A DNA stretch of 64,000 bases from Actinacidiphila guanduensis (GTDB lineage: Bacteria; Actinomycetota; Actinomycetes; Streptomycetales; Streptomycetaceae). The DNA is taken from assembly GCF_900103985.1 (NCBI RefSeq), contig NZ_FNIE01000001.1:298466-362465 (forward strand), given 5' to 3'. Position 1 is the first letter of the stretch. Each line of letters opens with the position of its first letter. Shown in pieces: positions 8,451 through 15,359 of this stretch. The notes under the pieces are model-generated. The model made no database searches and was not told where the DNA came from. It saw nothing but the letters and a program-made list of their open reading frames with translations. A program made the position numbers and the translations under genes.

Positions 8451-8858
8451 ATGACCGTCACCGCCGAGGACACCGCGCTCGTGGACGCCGCCCAAGCTCT
8501 CGTACGGGCCCGCGCCCGTGGGGACAACCACACGGTGGCGGCGGCCGGGCGGGCGCCCGACGGGCGGGTGGTCACCGCGATGAACGCCTACCACTTCACC
8601 GGCGGGCCCTGCGCGGAGCTGGTGCTGATCGGCACCGCGGCCGCGCAGGGCATTGATGAGCTGACCACCGTCGTGGCCGTGGGCGACCGGGAGCGCGGGG
8701 TGCTGCCGCCGTGCGGGCGCTGCCGGCAGGTCATGCTCGACTACTTCCCCGGCGTGCGGGTGGTCGTGGGCAACGGGGAGCAGCGCCGCACGGTGCCGGT
8801 CGCCGCACTGCTCCCCGAGACCTACGTGTGGTCGGACCACCAACTCCCCGACGCGTAA
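8451..8858 (+). CDS. cytidine/blasticidin-S deaminase-like protein
   Basis: A 135-residue member of the cytidine deaminase fold. The zinc site is visible: GGPCAELVLIG supplies the first Cys and the catalytic Glu, and LPPCGRCRQVMLDY supplies the two further cysteines (P-C-x-x-C). The first ligand position carries Cys rather than His, as in short tetrameric cytidine deaminases and blasticidin-S deaminases. It likely deaminates a cytosine nucleoside or an aminated nucleoside antibiotic. The size suits the short form. It lies 53 bases downstream of hemC and may share its transcript, though the functions are unrelated. Confidence 0.85.
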   Translation: MTVTAEDTALVDAAQALVRARARGDNHTVAAAGRAPDGRVVTAMNAYHFTGGPCAELVLIGTAAAQGIDELTTVVAVGDRERGVLPPCGRCRQVMLDYFPGVRVVVGNGEQRRTVPVAALLPETYVWSDHQLPDA

Positions 8859-8921
8859 GGGCGCCTGGCTGAGCCGCCCGGCCATGAATCGCGGCCGAAG
8901 AAGACCCCGGCCCCCGAGGAC

Positions 8922-10277
8922 TCAGCCGAAGACCTTCACCTCGTAGATCCGTGTCGCCGGGTCCGTCGTCTGCGTCGGCGTGGTGACGTTCAGCCGGACA
9001 TAGCGGGCGGAGGTGCCGGTGAGCGCATGGGTCGTGGTGTCGGCGGTGTTGGCGGTGGCCTGGGCCGCGGTGGTCCAGGTGGTGCCGTCGGTGGAGACCT
9101 GGAGGGTGTAGGCGCGGGTGTCCCAGGACGCCGACTCCCCGCCCGCGCCCGCGTGGTCGATCTCCACCGAGGAGAGGGCGTGGGTGGCTCCGAGGTCGAT
9201 GGTGAGCTGGGCCGGTGAGGCGAGCGAGCAGAACTTGTCGCTGGTGCCGCCGCTCACGCTGCCGTTGACGGCCTTGTCGGGCGTCTCGTTGGCGTTGCAG
9301 GGTGTGCTGCCGGTGGCGGGGCGTCCGAGGGCGAGGTCGGTGGCGCCCGAACTTCCGCCGTTCATCGCGGCGTTGACGGTGGCGGCCCACTGCCAGGGCG
9401 CCGCGGTGCCGCCGGGCTCGGAGTTGAAGTACTCCCAGCCCGCGACGCCGCCGAAGTCCGCGTACTTGGCGCTGAGGGTGCCGAGCGTGCTGGTGAGCGT
9501 GGCCGGATCGACGTAGCCGCTGCCGCAGTTGGCGGGGTTGGTCAGGGTGCCGGCGACGACCTTGGAGGCGGGGACGACGCCGTGGTTGATGATGGCGTCG
9601 TATCCGCTGGTGTTCGCGAGCGAGCCCCAGCCGCAGTAGAACTGGGCGTTGAACCAGGAGATGGACGAGGCACGGTCGCGGTAGAGCTGGTCGTAGCTGA
9701 AGCCGGAGAGGTTGCCGCCGCCGTCGAGGGCGGTGGCCACGGGCGCGAGGGTGACGATGAAGCCGGAGCCGAAGTCGGTGTGCAGCTGGTCGATCAGCCG
9801 CTCGATGCCGGCCAGCGACATGGACTCCTCGACGTCGAGGTCGAGTCCGTCGAGGTGGTAGGTGGAGACCACGTTCTTCAACAGCGGGTAATACGTGGCG
9901 AATTGCGTGTCCAGGCGCTGGAAGCTGCCCTGCGCGGCGCCGCCCACCATGCCGAGGGCGTGCACCCCGTGGGCCTGCATGGTGGCCACGTCGCTCCACA
10001 TCTGGGTGAACTTCGGGTCGCCGGGCGGGTCGTCGTTGAGGTGCACCGAGCCGTCGCTGTTGAGGTGGAAGGCGCCGATGAGCAGGTCGGTGGCCCCGGT
10101 GCCGTGGTCGGTGAGGCCGAGCGGCGAGACATAGCTGCCGTTGCTGTACTGCGTCTGGTAGTAGACGACGACGCGGCGGCCGGTGGCGGCCTGCGCGGGG
10201 GCCGTCGTCCCCAGCAGGGCGGCCGCCGCGGCGACGAGCGCGGCCACCAAGACGGCGAGTGCTCTCCTGACGGTCAT
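8922..10277 (-). CDS. secreted GH18 glycosidase with C-terminal discoidin-type module
   Basis: A 451-residue exported protein. ATG 10277 follows GAGGAGG and opens a Sec signal (MTVRRALAVLVAALVAAAAA, cleavage near APAQAA). The catalytic TIM barrel spans about 35-300 and contains HLDGLDLDVEESMS, the D-x-x-D-x-D-x-E active site of GH18 with the proton-donor Glu. It looks more like the endo-beta-N-acetylglucosaminidase/small chitinase branch than like classical ChiA. Residues about 310-450 form an F5/8 type C (CBM32-like) fold (LALGRPATGSTPCNANETPD through ARYVRLNVTTP). It should cleave chitin or N-glycan cores outside the cell. A palindrome lies 46 bases upstream. Confidence 0.88.
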   Translation of the reverse strand: MTVRRALAVLVAALVAAAAALLGTTAPAQAATGRRVVVYYQTQYSNGSYVSPLGLTDHGTGATDLLIGAFHLNSDGSVHLNDDPPGDPKFTQMWSDVATMQAHGVHALGMVGGAAQGSFQRLDTQFATYYPLLKNVVSTYHLDGLDLDVEESMSLAGIERLIDQLHTDFGSGFIVTLAPVATALDGGGNLSGFSYDQLYRDRASSISWFNAQFYCGWGSLANTSGYDAIINHGVVPASKVVAGTLTNPANCGSGYVDPATLTSTLGTLSAKYADFGGVAGWEYFNSEPGGTAAPWQWAATVNAAMNGGSSGATDLALGRPATGSTPCNANETPDKAVNGSVSGGTSDKFCSLASPAQLTIDLGATHALSSVEIDHAGAGGESASWDTRAYTLQVSTDGTTWTTAAQATANTADTTTHALTGTSARYVRLNVTTPTQTTDPATRIYEVKVFG

Positions 10278-10323
10278 GTACAACGGGCCTCCTCGGCCTG
10301 CCGAAGCAACCCCCCTCATGTCC

Positions 10324-10339
10324 CTGACAATGTTGTCAG
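10324..10339. promoter_or_regulatory. candidate operator upstream of GH18 gene
   Basis: A perfect inverted repeat CTGACAA-TG-TTGTCAG sits 46 bases before the GH18 start. It does not match the DasR site and resembles dyads bound by GntR, ROK or LacI-type sugar regulators. The assignment is inference. Confidence 0.4.
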
Positions 10340-10416
10340 CGTTGCGGCTGAGACACCAGACACCAACCCGCCACTGTGCTCGCGGAGTTGGAGGCGGCCG
10401 CGGCGGACCCGCCCGC

Positions 10417-10794
10417 CTACGCCTTCGGGTTGCGGGTCAGGCAGAAGGGGTGGCCCGCCGGGTCGGCGAGGACCACCCAGTTCACGCCGTCCGGCTGGAA
10501 GTCCGGCCGGGTGGCGCCGAGTGCGAGCAGCCGCGCCTCGGCCGCGGCCACGTCGGGCACGCCGAAGTCGAGGTGGGACTGCTGCGGCGCCTCCTGGCCC
10601 GGCCAGTCCGGCGGGCGGTAGCCCTCGACCCGCTGGAACCCGAGCAGGAGGCCGTCCTCCCAGGTGAGCCCGGCGAACTCCGCGTCGGACTTGGGGTGGG
10701 GTGCGAGGCCGGTGGCGGCCTCGTAGAAGGCCGCGAGCGCGAGCGGGTCCGCGCAGTCCAGGGTGATCGCGCGCAGCGTCATCAGCGGGGGCAT
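10417..10794 (-). CDS. VOC family (glyoxalase-like) protein
   Basis: A 125-residue protein with the two beta-alpha-beta-beta-beta modules of the vicinal oxygen chelate fold. It opens LRAITLDCADPLALAAFYEA, the usual start, has SHLDFGVPDVAAAEARLLAL at the second module, and ends with WVVLADPAGHPFCLTRNP, where a metal-ligand Glu is often found. Start at 10794 is supported by AAGGAG five bases upstream. Family members include glyoxalases, dioxygenases and antibiotic-binding resistance proteins; no specific substrate can be read here. It lies 27 bases after the stop of the PL8 lyase on the same strand and is probably co-transcribed. Confidence 0.85.
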   Translation of the reverse strand: MPPLMTLRAITLDCADPLALAAFYEAATGLAPHPKSDAEFAGLTWEDGLLLGFQRVEGYRPPDWPGQEAPQQSHLDFGVPDVAAAEARLLALGATRPDFQPDGVNWVVLADPAGHPFCLTRNPKA

Positions 10795-10821
10795 GCCGGC
10801 TCCTTGTCGGGTGCGGGGACG

Positions 10822-13413
10822 TCAGCGCAGGAGTGCCGACAGGGTGGCACCGTACAAGTGGCGGGTTGTGGCGCGCACTCGGGTTCCGCCGGGGGTTCGG
10901 GAGACGCGCAGGCCCGGGGCGGTCGAGACGGCGCGCAGGGGGCGGCCGCGCAGCAGCACGGTGACGGTGTCCCGGGTCGTCGTTGGGTCGGCGATCGCCA
11001 CCTCGACGCCGCCGTCCGGGTGTTCGCGCACCAGCACGGAGGCCGGGCCGTCGGTCTCCACCGTACCCGCGCGGTGCGTACCGCGGGCGAAGGCGTTCAG
11101 CGCGGTGATCCGCAGGGCGGGGTGGTGGACGGCCTGCAGGGCGGTGGAGTTGGCGAGGACGAGCGGGGTCCTGCCGTGGCGGCCGTAGCCGGCCAGGGCG
11201 CTGTCGGTGGCCCCGGGCACGATCGCGTACGCGAACGCCGTGGGCGGGGCGCCGGCCGGCTGGGCGTGGCCGACGGAGAAGACCTGCTTGGTCACCGCCG
11301 TGTCGGGGTTGGACGTGCGCACGGTGCGACGGCTGCGCGTCACCGTCTCCACCGCCACGGTCACCTGCGGCGGCCGCTGCCCGCCGGGCCCGTCGAGGAA
11401 GACGTAGCCGACGACGGTGTCCTGCGCCGGGTCGGCGCACCGCAGCCAGGCGAGCCGGGCGGTGCCGGGGCCGGTGAGCGCGCTGCCGTTCAGCAGCCGC
11501 CCGGTCAGGGCCAGTTGGGTGGAGGGGGCGGCGATGCGGGTGTCGAGGGTCGTGGTCACCGCGCGGCCCGCGCCGTCGCCGACGCCCGCTGCGAGCACCA
11601 CGACCTCGTCGTCGAAGAAGTACCAGGACTTGGTGGCCTGCGCGTTGCGGTACGCGACGAAGTCCGGCGGCAACTGCCCCGCCTGCACAGCCGCGTAGGC
11701 CGCGTCGTCGGAGAGCACCAGGCCGCAGGTGCCGTACGCCCCGCAACTGGTCCCGCCGGAGTGGGTGTTGGTGGACAGCGGGAAGTAGACGTAGGTGTTC
11801 TGCGACTCGGAGGAAGACGTGAAGCCGGCCGCCGGGTTGTCGTACCAGGCCGTGCCGTACAGCTCCGGCACCGACTCGCGCTCCTCGACCGGCGCGGTGA
11901 CGCCCGCCAGCGCGTAGGGCGACACGGTGGTGAAGTAGTCCACGCCGTACGCCTGCGTCTGGTCCTGCCCGGACAGGTACAGGTAGTGCGCGCCGGCGCC
12001 CTGGAACCACGGCAGCAGGTTCTCACCGCTCATGTACTCGTAGCCGCTGATCCGGGTGGAGCTGCGGGCGAGGGTGAAGGTGTAGCCGGGGCGGCGGTGC
12101 ACCACGCGGTCCATCGCGTTGAACGCGCTGTGCCGGGCGGCCGGGTTGAGGTCGGCGGCGGGTACGGAGGTGTCGGCGAGGATGTCGGCGTAGCGGCCCA
12201 CGCTCACCGGGGAGACGAAGCCCGCCGGATTGAGCGCCGCCCGCGACTCCTGCCGCACGTACTTCACATAGCCCGCAAGTGCCGCCGCCTGCGCACCCGT
12301 CGAGTACGCCGCCAGGTCCACCACGGACTCCACGACGGTGCCCACGTCCGCGTACCCGGTGCCGGTCCTGGACACCGCGCGGCCCTTGACCGCCTCCATC
12401 ATCCAGCCCTCGTGGATCAGCGGCGCGAAGCTGTTCGCGACCCAACTGCCCGCCGCCGCCACCGGATCCGCGCCCGCGAGGTACCCGGTCCCGTCGAGCA
12501 CCTTCACGGTCTGCACGATCCGCGTCAGCAGACCCGTGCCGTAGGAGCCGGTGTACGCCACCGACGCGTGCTGGATGAAGGAGCCGTCGGCGTAGAAGCC
12601 GTCGGTGACGCCGTGCTGCAGCGCGTACGGGTCGATGACGGCGAGCACGGTGAGCTGGTCCGCGACCGCCTTGGTGATGCGGGCGTCGTCGCCGAGCAGG
12701 GCGCCCTGCAGGATGCGGTCGGTGGTGATGTCGGCGAGGTTGGCACCGGTGTGGAAGCGGGAGTTCAGGTCGACGTCGCCGTCCTTGCCGTTGCGCAGGT
12801 AGCCGTCCATGGCGGCGACGTACGCGGGCGTCAGGTCGGGGCGACTCGCCGCCAAGGCGTCCTTGAGCAGGATCAGCGTCTTGGTGGCGTACTGCGAGAT
12901 GCCGATCTCCCAGTTGAACCAGTTGCCGTAGTAGCCGGCCGACTGGTCGCCGTAGTAGCCGTCGTAGAGGAACGCGAGCCCGTCGACGACGCGTTGCTGC
13001 ACCTCGGGGCTGTCGAGCAGGTCGGCAGGGGCGCCGGGGGCGCGGGTGGCCAGGGCGATCTCGTAGAGGTACTGGAAGGACGAGGTGAGGTTGGCGTCGT
13101 TCGTGCCGAGGGTGAGGCCGGCGAAGACCTGGCCGCCGCCCGCGCTGTCCATCGCGGTCAGGTGCGAGCGGGCGGTGGACACGATGGCGGCGAGCTTCGC
13201 CGCGACCTCGGGCCGGCTGTTCGCCTCCGGGGTGCCGGCGAACACGGCGAGGGTGTTGGCCAGGACCAGGGCTTGGCCGGCGGCGCCGGTCCCTCCGGGG
13301 GTTCCCTCGCCGGTCCGGCCGGCGCTGTCGGCCGACGCGCGGAGTGGCTGGGCCGCGGCCAGCAGGGCGCCTGTCGGTACGGCGGCGATCAGGGCACGAC
13401 GGGATATCCGCAC
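10822..13413 (-). CDS. secreted polysaccharide lyase family 8 (hyaluronate/chondroitin/xanthan lyase type)
   Basis: An 863-residue exported lyase. GTG 13413 is chosen for the strong GGAGGG site just upstream; the first residues VRISRRALIAAVP carry a twin-arginine signal. The alpha/alpha barrel shows NWFNWEIGI, TGANLADITTDRIL (Asn candidate near 225), and DGSFIQHASVAYTGSYG with catalytic His (about 282) and Tyr (about 291), nine residues apart as in PL8 enzymes. ARSSTRISGYEYMSGEN and the later beta-sandwich domains also fit. PL8 enzymes cut uronic-acid polysaccharides by beta-elimination outside the cell; which substrate is unclear. A VOC gene follows closely, and an inverted repeat precedes the start. 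Confidence 0.9.
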   Translation of the reverse strand: MRISRRALIAAVPTGALLAAAQPLRASADSAGRTGEGTPGGTGAAGQALVLANTLAVFAGTPEANSRPEVAAKLAAIVSTARSHLTAMDSAGGGQVFAGLTLGTNDANLTSSFQYLYEIALATRAPGAPADLLDSPEVQQRVVDGLAFLYDGYYGDQSAGYYGNWFNWEIGISQYATKTLILLKDALAASRPDLTPAYVAAMDGYLRNGKDGDVDLNSRFHTGANLADITTDRILQGALLGDDARITKAVADQLTVLAVIDPYALQHGVTDGFYADGSFIQHASVAYTGSYGTGLLTRIVQTVKVLDGTGYLAGADPVAAAGSWVANSFAPLIHEGWMMEAVKGRAVSRTGTGYADVGTVVESVVDLAAYSTGAQAAALAGYVKYVRQESRAALNPAGFVSPVSVGRYADILADTSVPAADLNPAARHSAFNAMDRVVHRRPGYTFTLARSSTRISGYEYMSGENLLPWFQGAGAHYLYLSGQDQTQAYGVDYFTTVSPYALAGVTAPVEERESVPELYGTAWYDNPAAGFTSSSESQNTYVYFPLSTNTHSGGTSCGAYGTCGLVLSDDAAYAAVQAGQLPPDFVAYRNAQATKSWYFFDDEVVVLAAGVGDGAGRAVTTTLDTRIAAPSTQLALTGRLLNGSALTGPGTARLAWLRCADPAQDTVVGYVFLDGPGGQRPPQVTVAVETVTRSRRTVRTSNPDTAVTKQVFSVGHAQPAGAPPTAFAYAIVPGATDSALAGYGRHGRTPLVLANSTALQAVHHPALRITALNAFARGTHRAGTVETDGPASVLVREHPDGGVEVAIADPTTTRDTVTVLLRGRPLRAVSTAPGLRVSRTPGGTRVRATTRHLYGATLSALLR

Positions 13414-13443
13414 GGTTCCCTCCGGGGGGAGCGGGGTGATGTA

Positions 13444-13466
13444 AGCGGTTTCCGTATTGAACCGCT
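13444..13466. promoter_or_regulatory. inverted repeat upstream of PL8 lyase
   Basis: Arms AGCGGTT and AACCGCT separated by nine bases, 30 bases upstream of the PL8 start. Position and symmetry suit a repressor operator overlapping the promoter. The regulator is not identifiable. Confidence 0.4.
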
Positions 13467-13620
13467 CGGGGTCCGGCGTGTCACGTGTTTCCACGCAACG
13501 GCTCCGCTCAACGGCTCCGCCGGCCTACGGGGTGCCTACCGTGCCGGCCCGAAGGGTCGGCCCCCTCCACGGCCCCTTGAGCACGTACGGCGTGCCGCCC
13601 GCGCACGAGGCTCGCTCCCC

Positions 13621-13842
13621 GCCTGACGGCCGACCCGGAGGGGCGGTCGCCCGCCGCGCCGGACCTGACGGTCCGCAGGTGGCTGGGCGCGCAGTTCCCC
13701 GCGCCCCTCAGCTACGAACCCCTCACCGCCCACGCACAAAGCTCGCCCACTGCCTGACGGCCGACCCGGAGGGGCGGTCGCCCGCCGCGCCGGACCCGCC
13801 GGTCGGTCCTTGGCTGGGCGCCCAGTTCCCCGCGCCCCTTCG
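13621..13842. repeat. two tandem copies of a ~131-bp-period intergenic repeat
   Basis: A 44-base block beginning GCCTGACGGCCGACCC is present at 13621-13664 and again at 13752-13795. A second block, GGCTGGGCGC then CAGTTCCCCGCGCCCCT, is found at 13681 and 13812. Both have the same 131-base offset, so the whole unit is duplicated. The GCAGTTCCCCGCGCCCC core recurs near 45.6 kb in this window and is a widespread intergenic repeat of Streptomyces genomes. No gene is present. Confidence 0.75.
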
Positions 13843-13880
13843 GGGGCGGGCCGCTTGGTTCGCGGCTGGGGCGGGGGTGG

Positions 13881-14327
13881 TCAGTCGTGGAGGAGGGTGA
13901 AGTCGGCGAAGTCGAAGCCTGGGGTGACCATGCAGGCGACCAGGACGGGCGTGGAGGTGGTGGGGCGGGCACGTTGCCAGTGGCCCGCGGGGACGACTGC
14001 GTGGAAGGGGCCGTCCGGGCCCGGCGCCAGGTGGTGGTCGGTGAGGGGGCCGGGAGCGGGGCCGGGCGGGCTGGTCTGGAGGAGCAGGGGGCCACCCTGC
14101 TGCCAGAGCCAGACCTCGTCGGAAGCGACGGTATGCCACGCCGATTCCTCGCCGGGCCCGAGCAGGTAGTGGATGAGGGTGGCCGAGGAGCGCAGGGCGC
14201 GTTCGGGATCCGTACCGCTGTACGCGGGGTGCGCCAGCGTGACGGGCGAGGTGTAGATCCGCCGGTACCACCCGCCCTCCAGGTGAGGGGCAAGGCCGAG
14301 CGCACGAGCGAGGGGCGGTGGGGTCAT
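13881..14327 (-). CDS. cupin DUF985 family protein
   Basis: A 148-residue cytoplasmic protein with the cupin fold typical of DUF985. It begins LARALGLAPHLEGGWYRRIY, shows ATLIHYLLGPGEESAWHTV with the first cupin His, then EVWLWQQGGPLLLQ and PAGHWQRARPTTSTPVLVAC, and ends in TPGFDFADFTLL, the characteristic C-terminal motif. Family members are thought to be metal-binding sugar epimerase- or isomerase-like proteins of unknown activity. The start at ATG 14327 fits the family length (about 150 residues). Upstream sequence on this strand is low-complexity and not coding. Confidence 0.88.
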   Translation of the reverse strand: MTPPPLARALGLAPHLEGGWYRRIYTSPVTLAHPAYSGTDPERALRSSATLIHYLLGPGEESAWHTVASDEVWLWQQGGPLLLQTSPPGPAPGPLTDHHLAPGPDGPFHAVVPAGHWQRARPTTSTPVLVACMVTPGFDFADFTLLHD

Positions 14328-14673
14328 CGACGGTCCTACTGCTCCGGGGACGGGTTCCCATTGTGCGCGGCCAGCACCACCACCGCCCCTCACACCGCCA
14401 CCTCGCGCACCCAGCCCGTACACCCCCTCGCGCACCCACCCCGTACACCCGTCCCCGCAGCCGTCCGTCCGCTCGTCCCACCGCCTGACCCGAGACCCAG
14501 TTGCCCCCGACCCGCGCCCCTCCGCCCATCCCTGCGACCGCGCTACTCGTCCGAACGGCCCGGCCCTCCGTGCCCCCAACCTGTCCAGGCGGCACGCCCC
14601 GGATGGCCCATCCGCACCCTCGTCAACATCCGGCACCCGGTGGAGTGCGCGGCCGGGGTTGTTCGCGCGGTTT
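14328..14673. other. intergenic, low-complexity Pro/Ala-type sequence
   Basis: A 346-base gap between divergently arranged genes. Open frames exist on both strands only because stop codons are rare at this GC content; none has coding character. I see no gene or RNA here. A palindrome follows at 14674. Confidence 0.45.
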
Positions 14674-14695
14674 AACACTGGTGATACACAGTGTT
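14674..14695. promoter_or_regulatory. 22-bp palindromic operator candidate
   Basis: Perfect arms AACACTG (14674-14680) and CAGTGTT (14689-14695) with an eight-base spacer GTGATACA. The site is AT-richer than its surroundings and lies 74 bases before the ATG of the hypothetical gene at 14769. Size and symmetry resemble operators of TetR, MarR or PadR-type repressors, but no such regulator is adjacent. Confidence 0.5.
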
Positions 14696-14768
14696 GATGT
14701 CATGTGACGGGCGCACGAGTCGGCTGCGGCGGTGCGGGACGTCGGTGCGCCGGAAGGAGGGTGCGCCG

Positions 14769-15359
14769 ATGGACACCGGTGCGGGGGACCCGGCAGGGGT
14801 GTCGCCGGAGGGCGCGGCAAGTGGTGGGGCGGATGGCGGGCCCGGCGGGGAGCCGCATGCCGTACGCGCTTACGTGAGCGTCGAGTTGCTGGCCGGGACG
14901 GGCGAGGCCGAGCAGCGTGCCGTACCCGATCCGGCCACCGTCCTGGAGCTGTCCGTCGACCTCGCCCGGGCCCGTACGGCGTTACGGGCGACCGCCGGGC
15001 CCGCCGAGCCCGGTGGCCGTACCGTGCTGGACGAGCACTTCGTGGTGGGCGCGGACGGCGGGCACGAACCGCGCTGGCTGGACCTCGCGGACGTCCTCTA
15101 CGCCAGCCGGCCGCGTACGCAGGAGGCCGCTGTCGCCTGGCTGCGCACGATAGCGGCCCGGCACGGGTCCTGCCGGATCGCGGTCGCGCCGCTGCACGGG
15201 GGCGGCTCGGCGGTGCTGGACCCCGAGAAGGGCCACGTGGCGGTGCTCCCGGTCGCGGCACCGGGGCGCCAGTGGCTGCTGGCGTCCTGCCTGCTCGGCT
15301 GGCTCACCGCCGGCGGCACTCTGCAGGAGCTGTCCGGCGCCCGACTCACCTGCCGCTGA
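14769..15359 (+). CDS. hypothetical actinobacterial protein
   Basis: A 196-residue protein with a very strong GGAAGGAGGG site before ATG 14769. The first 30 residues are Gly/Ala-rich and disordered. The rest looks folded, with LDEHFVVGADGGHEPRWLDL, SRPRTQEAAVAWLRTIAAR and a hydrophobic C-terminal helix (WLLASCLLGWLTAGGTL). No known domain is recognised. The gene end overlaps by 14 bases with the convergent FUSC-type gene, leaving no room for a terminator. The palindrome at 14674-14695 suggests repressor control. Confidence 0.6.
   Translation: MDTGAGDPAGVSPEGAASGGADGGPGGEPHAVRAYVSVELLAGTGEAEQRAVPDPATVLELSVDLARARTALRATAGPAEPGGRTVLDEHFVVGADGGHEPRWLDLADVLYASRPRTQEAAVAWLRTIAARHGSCRIAVAPLHGGGSAVLDPEKGHVAVLPVAAPGRQWLLASCLLGWLTAGGTLQELSGARLTCR

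Noticed and set aside
10183..13626. 1147-codon open frame on the plus strand opposite the PL8 lyase and GH18 genes
   Set aside because: Low-complexity Gly/Arg/Val-rich translation, antisense to clearly conserved enzymes; an artefact of stop-poor high-GC DNA.
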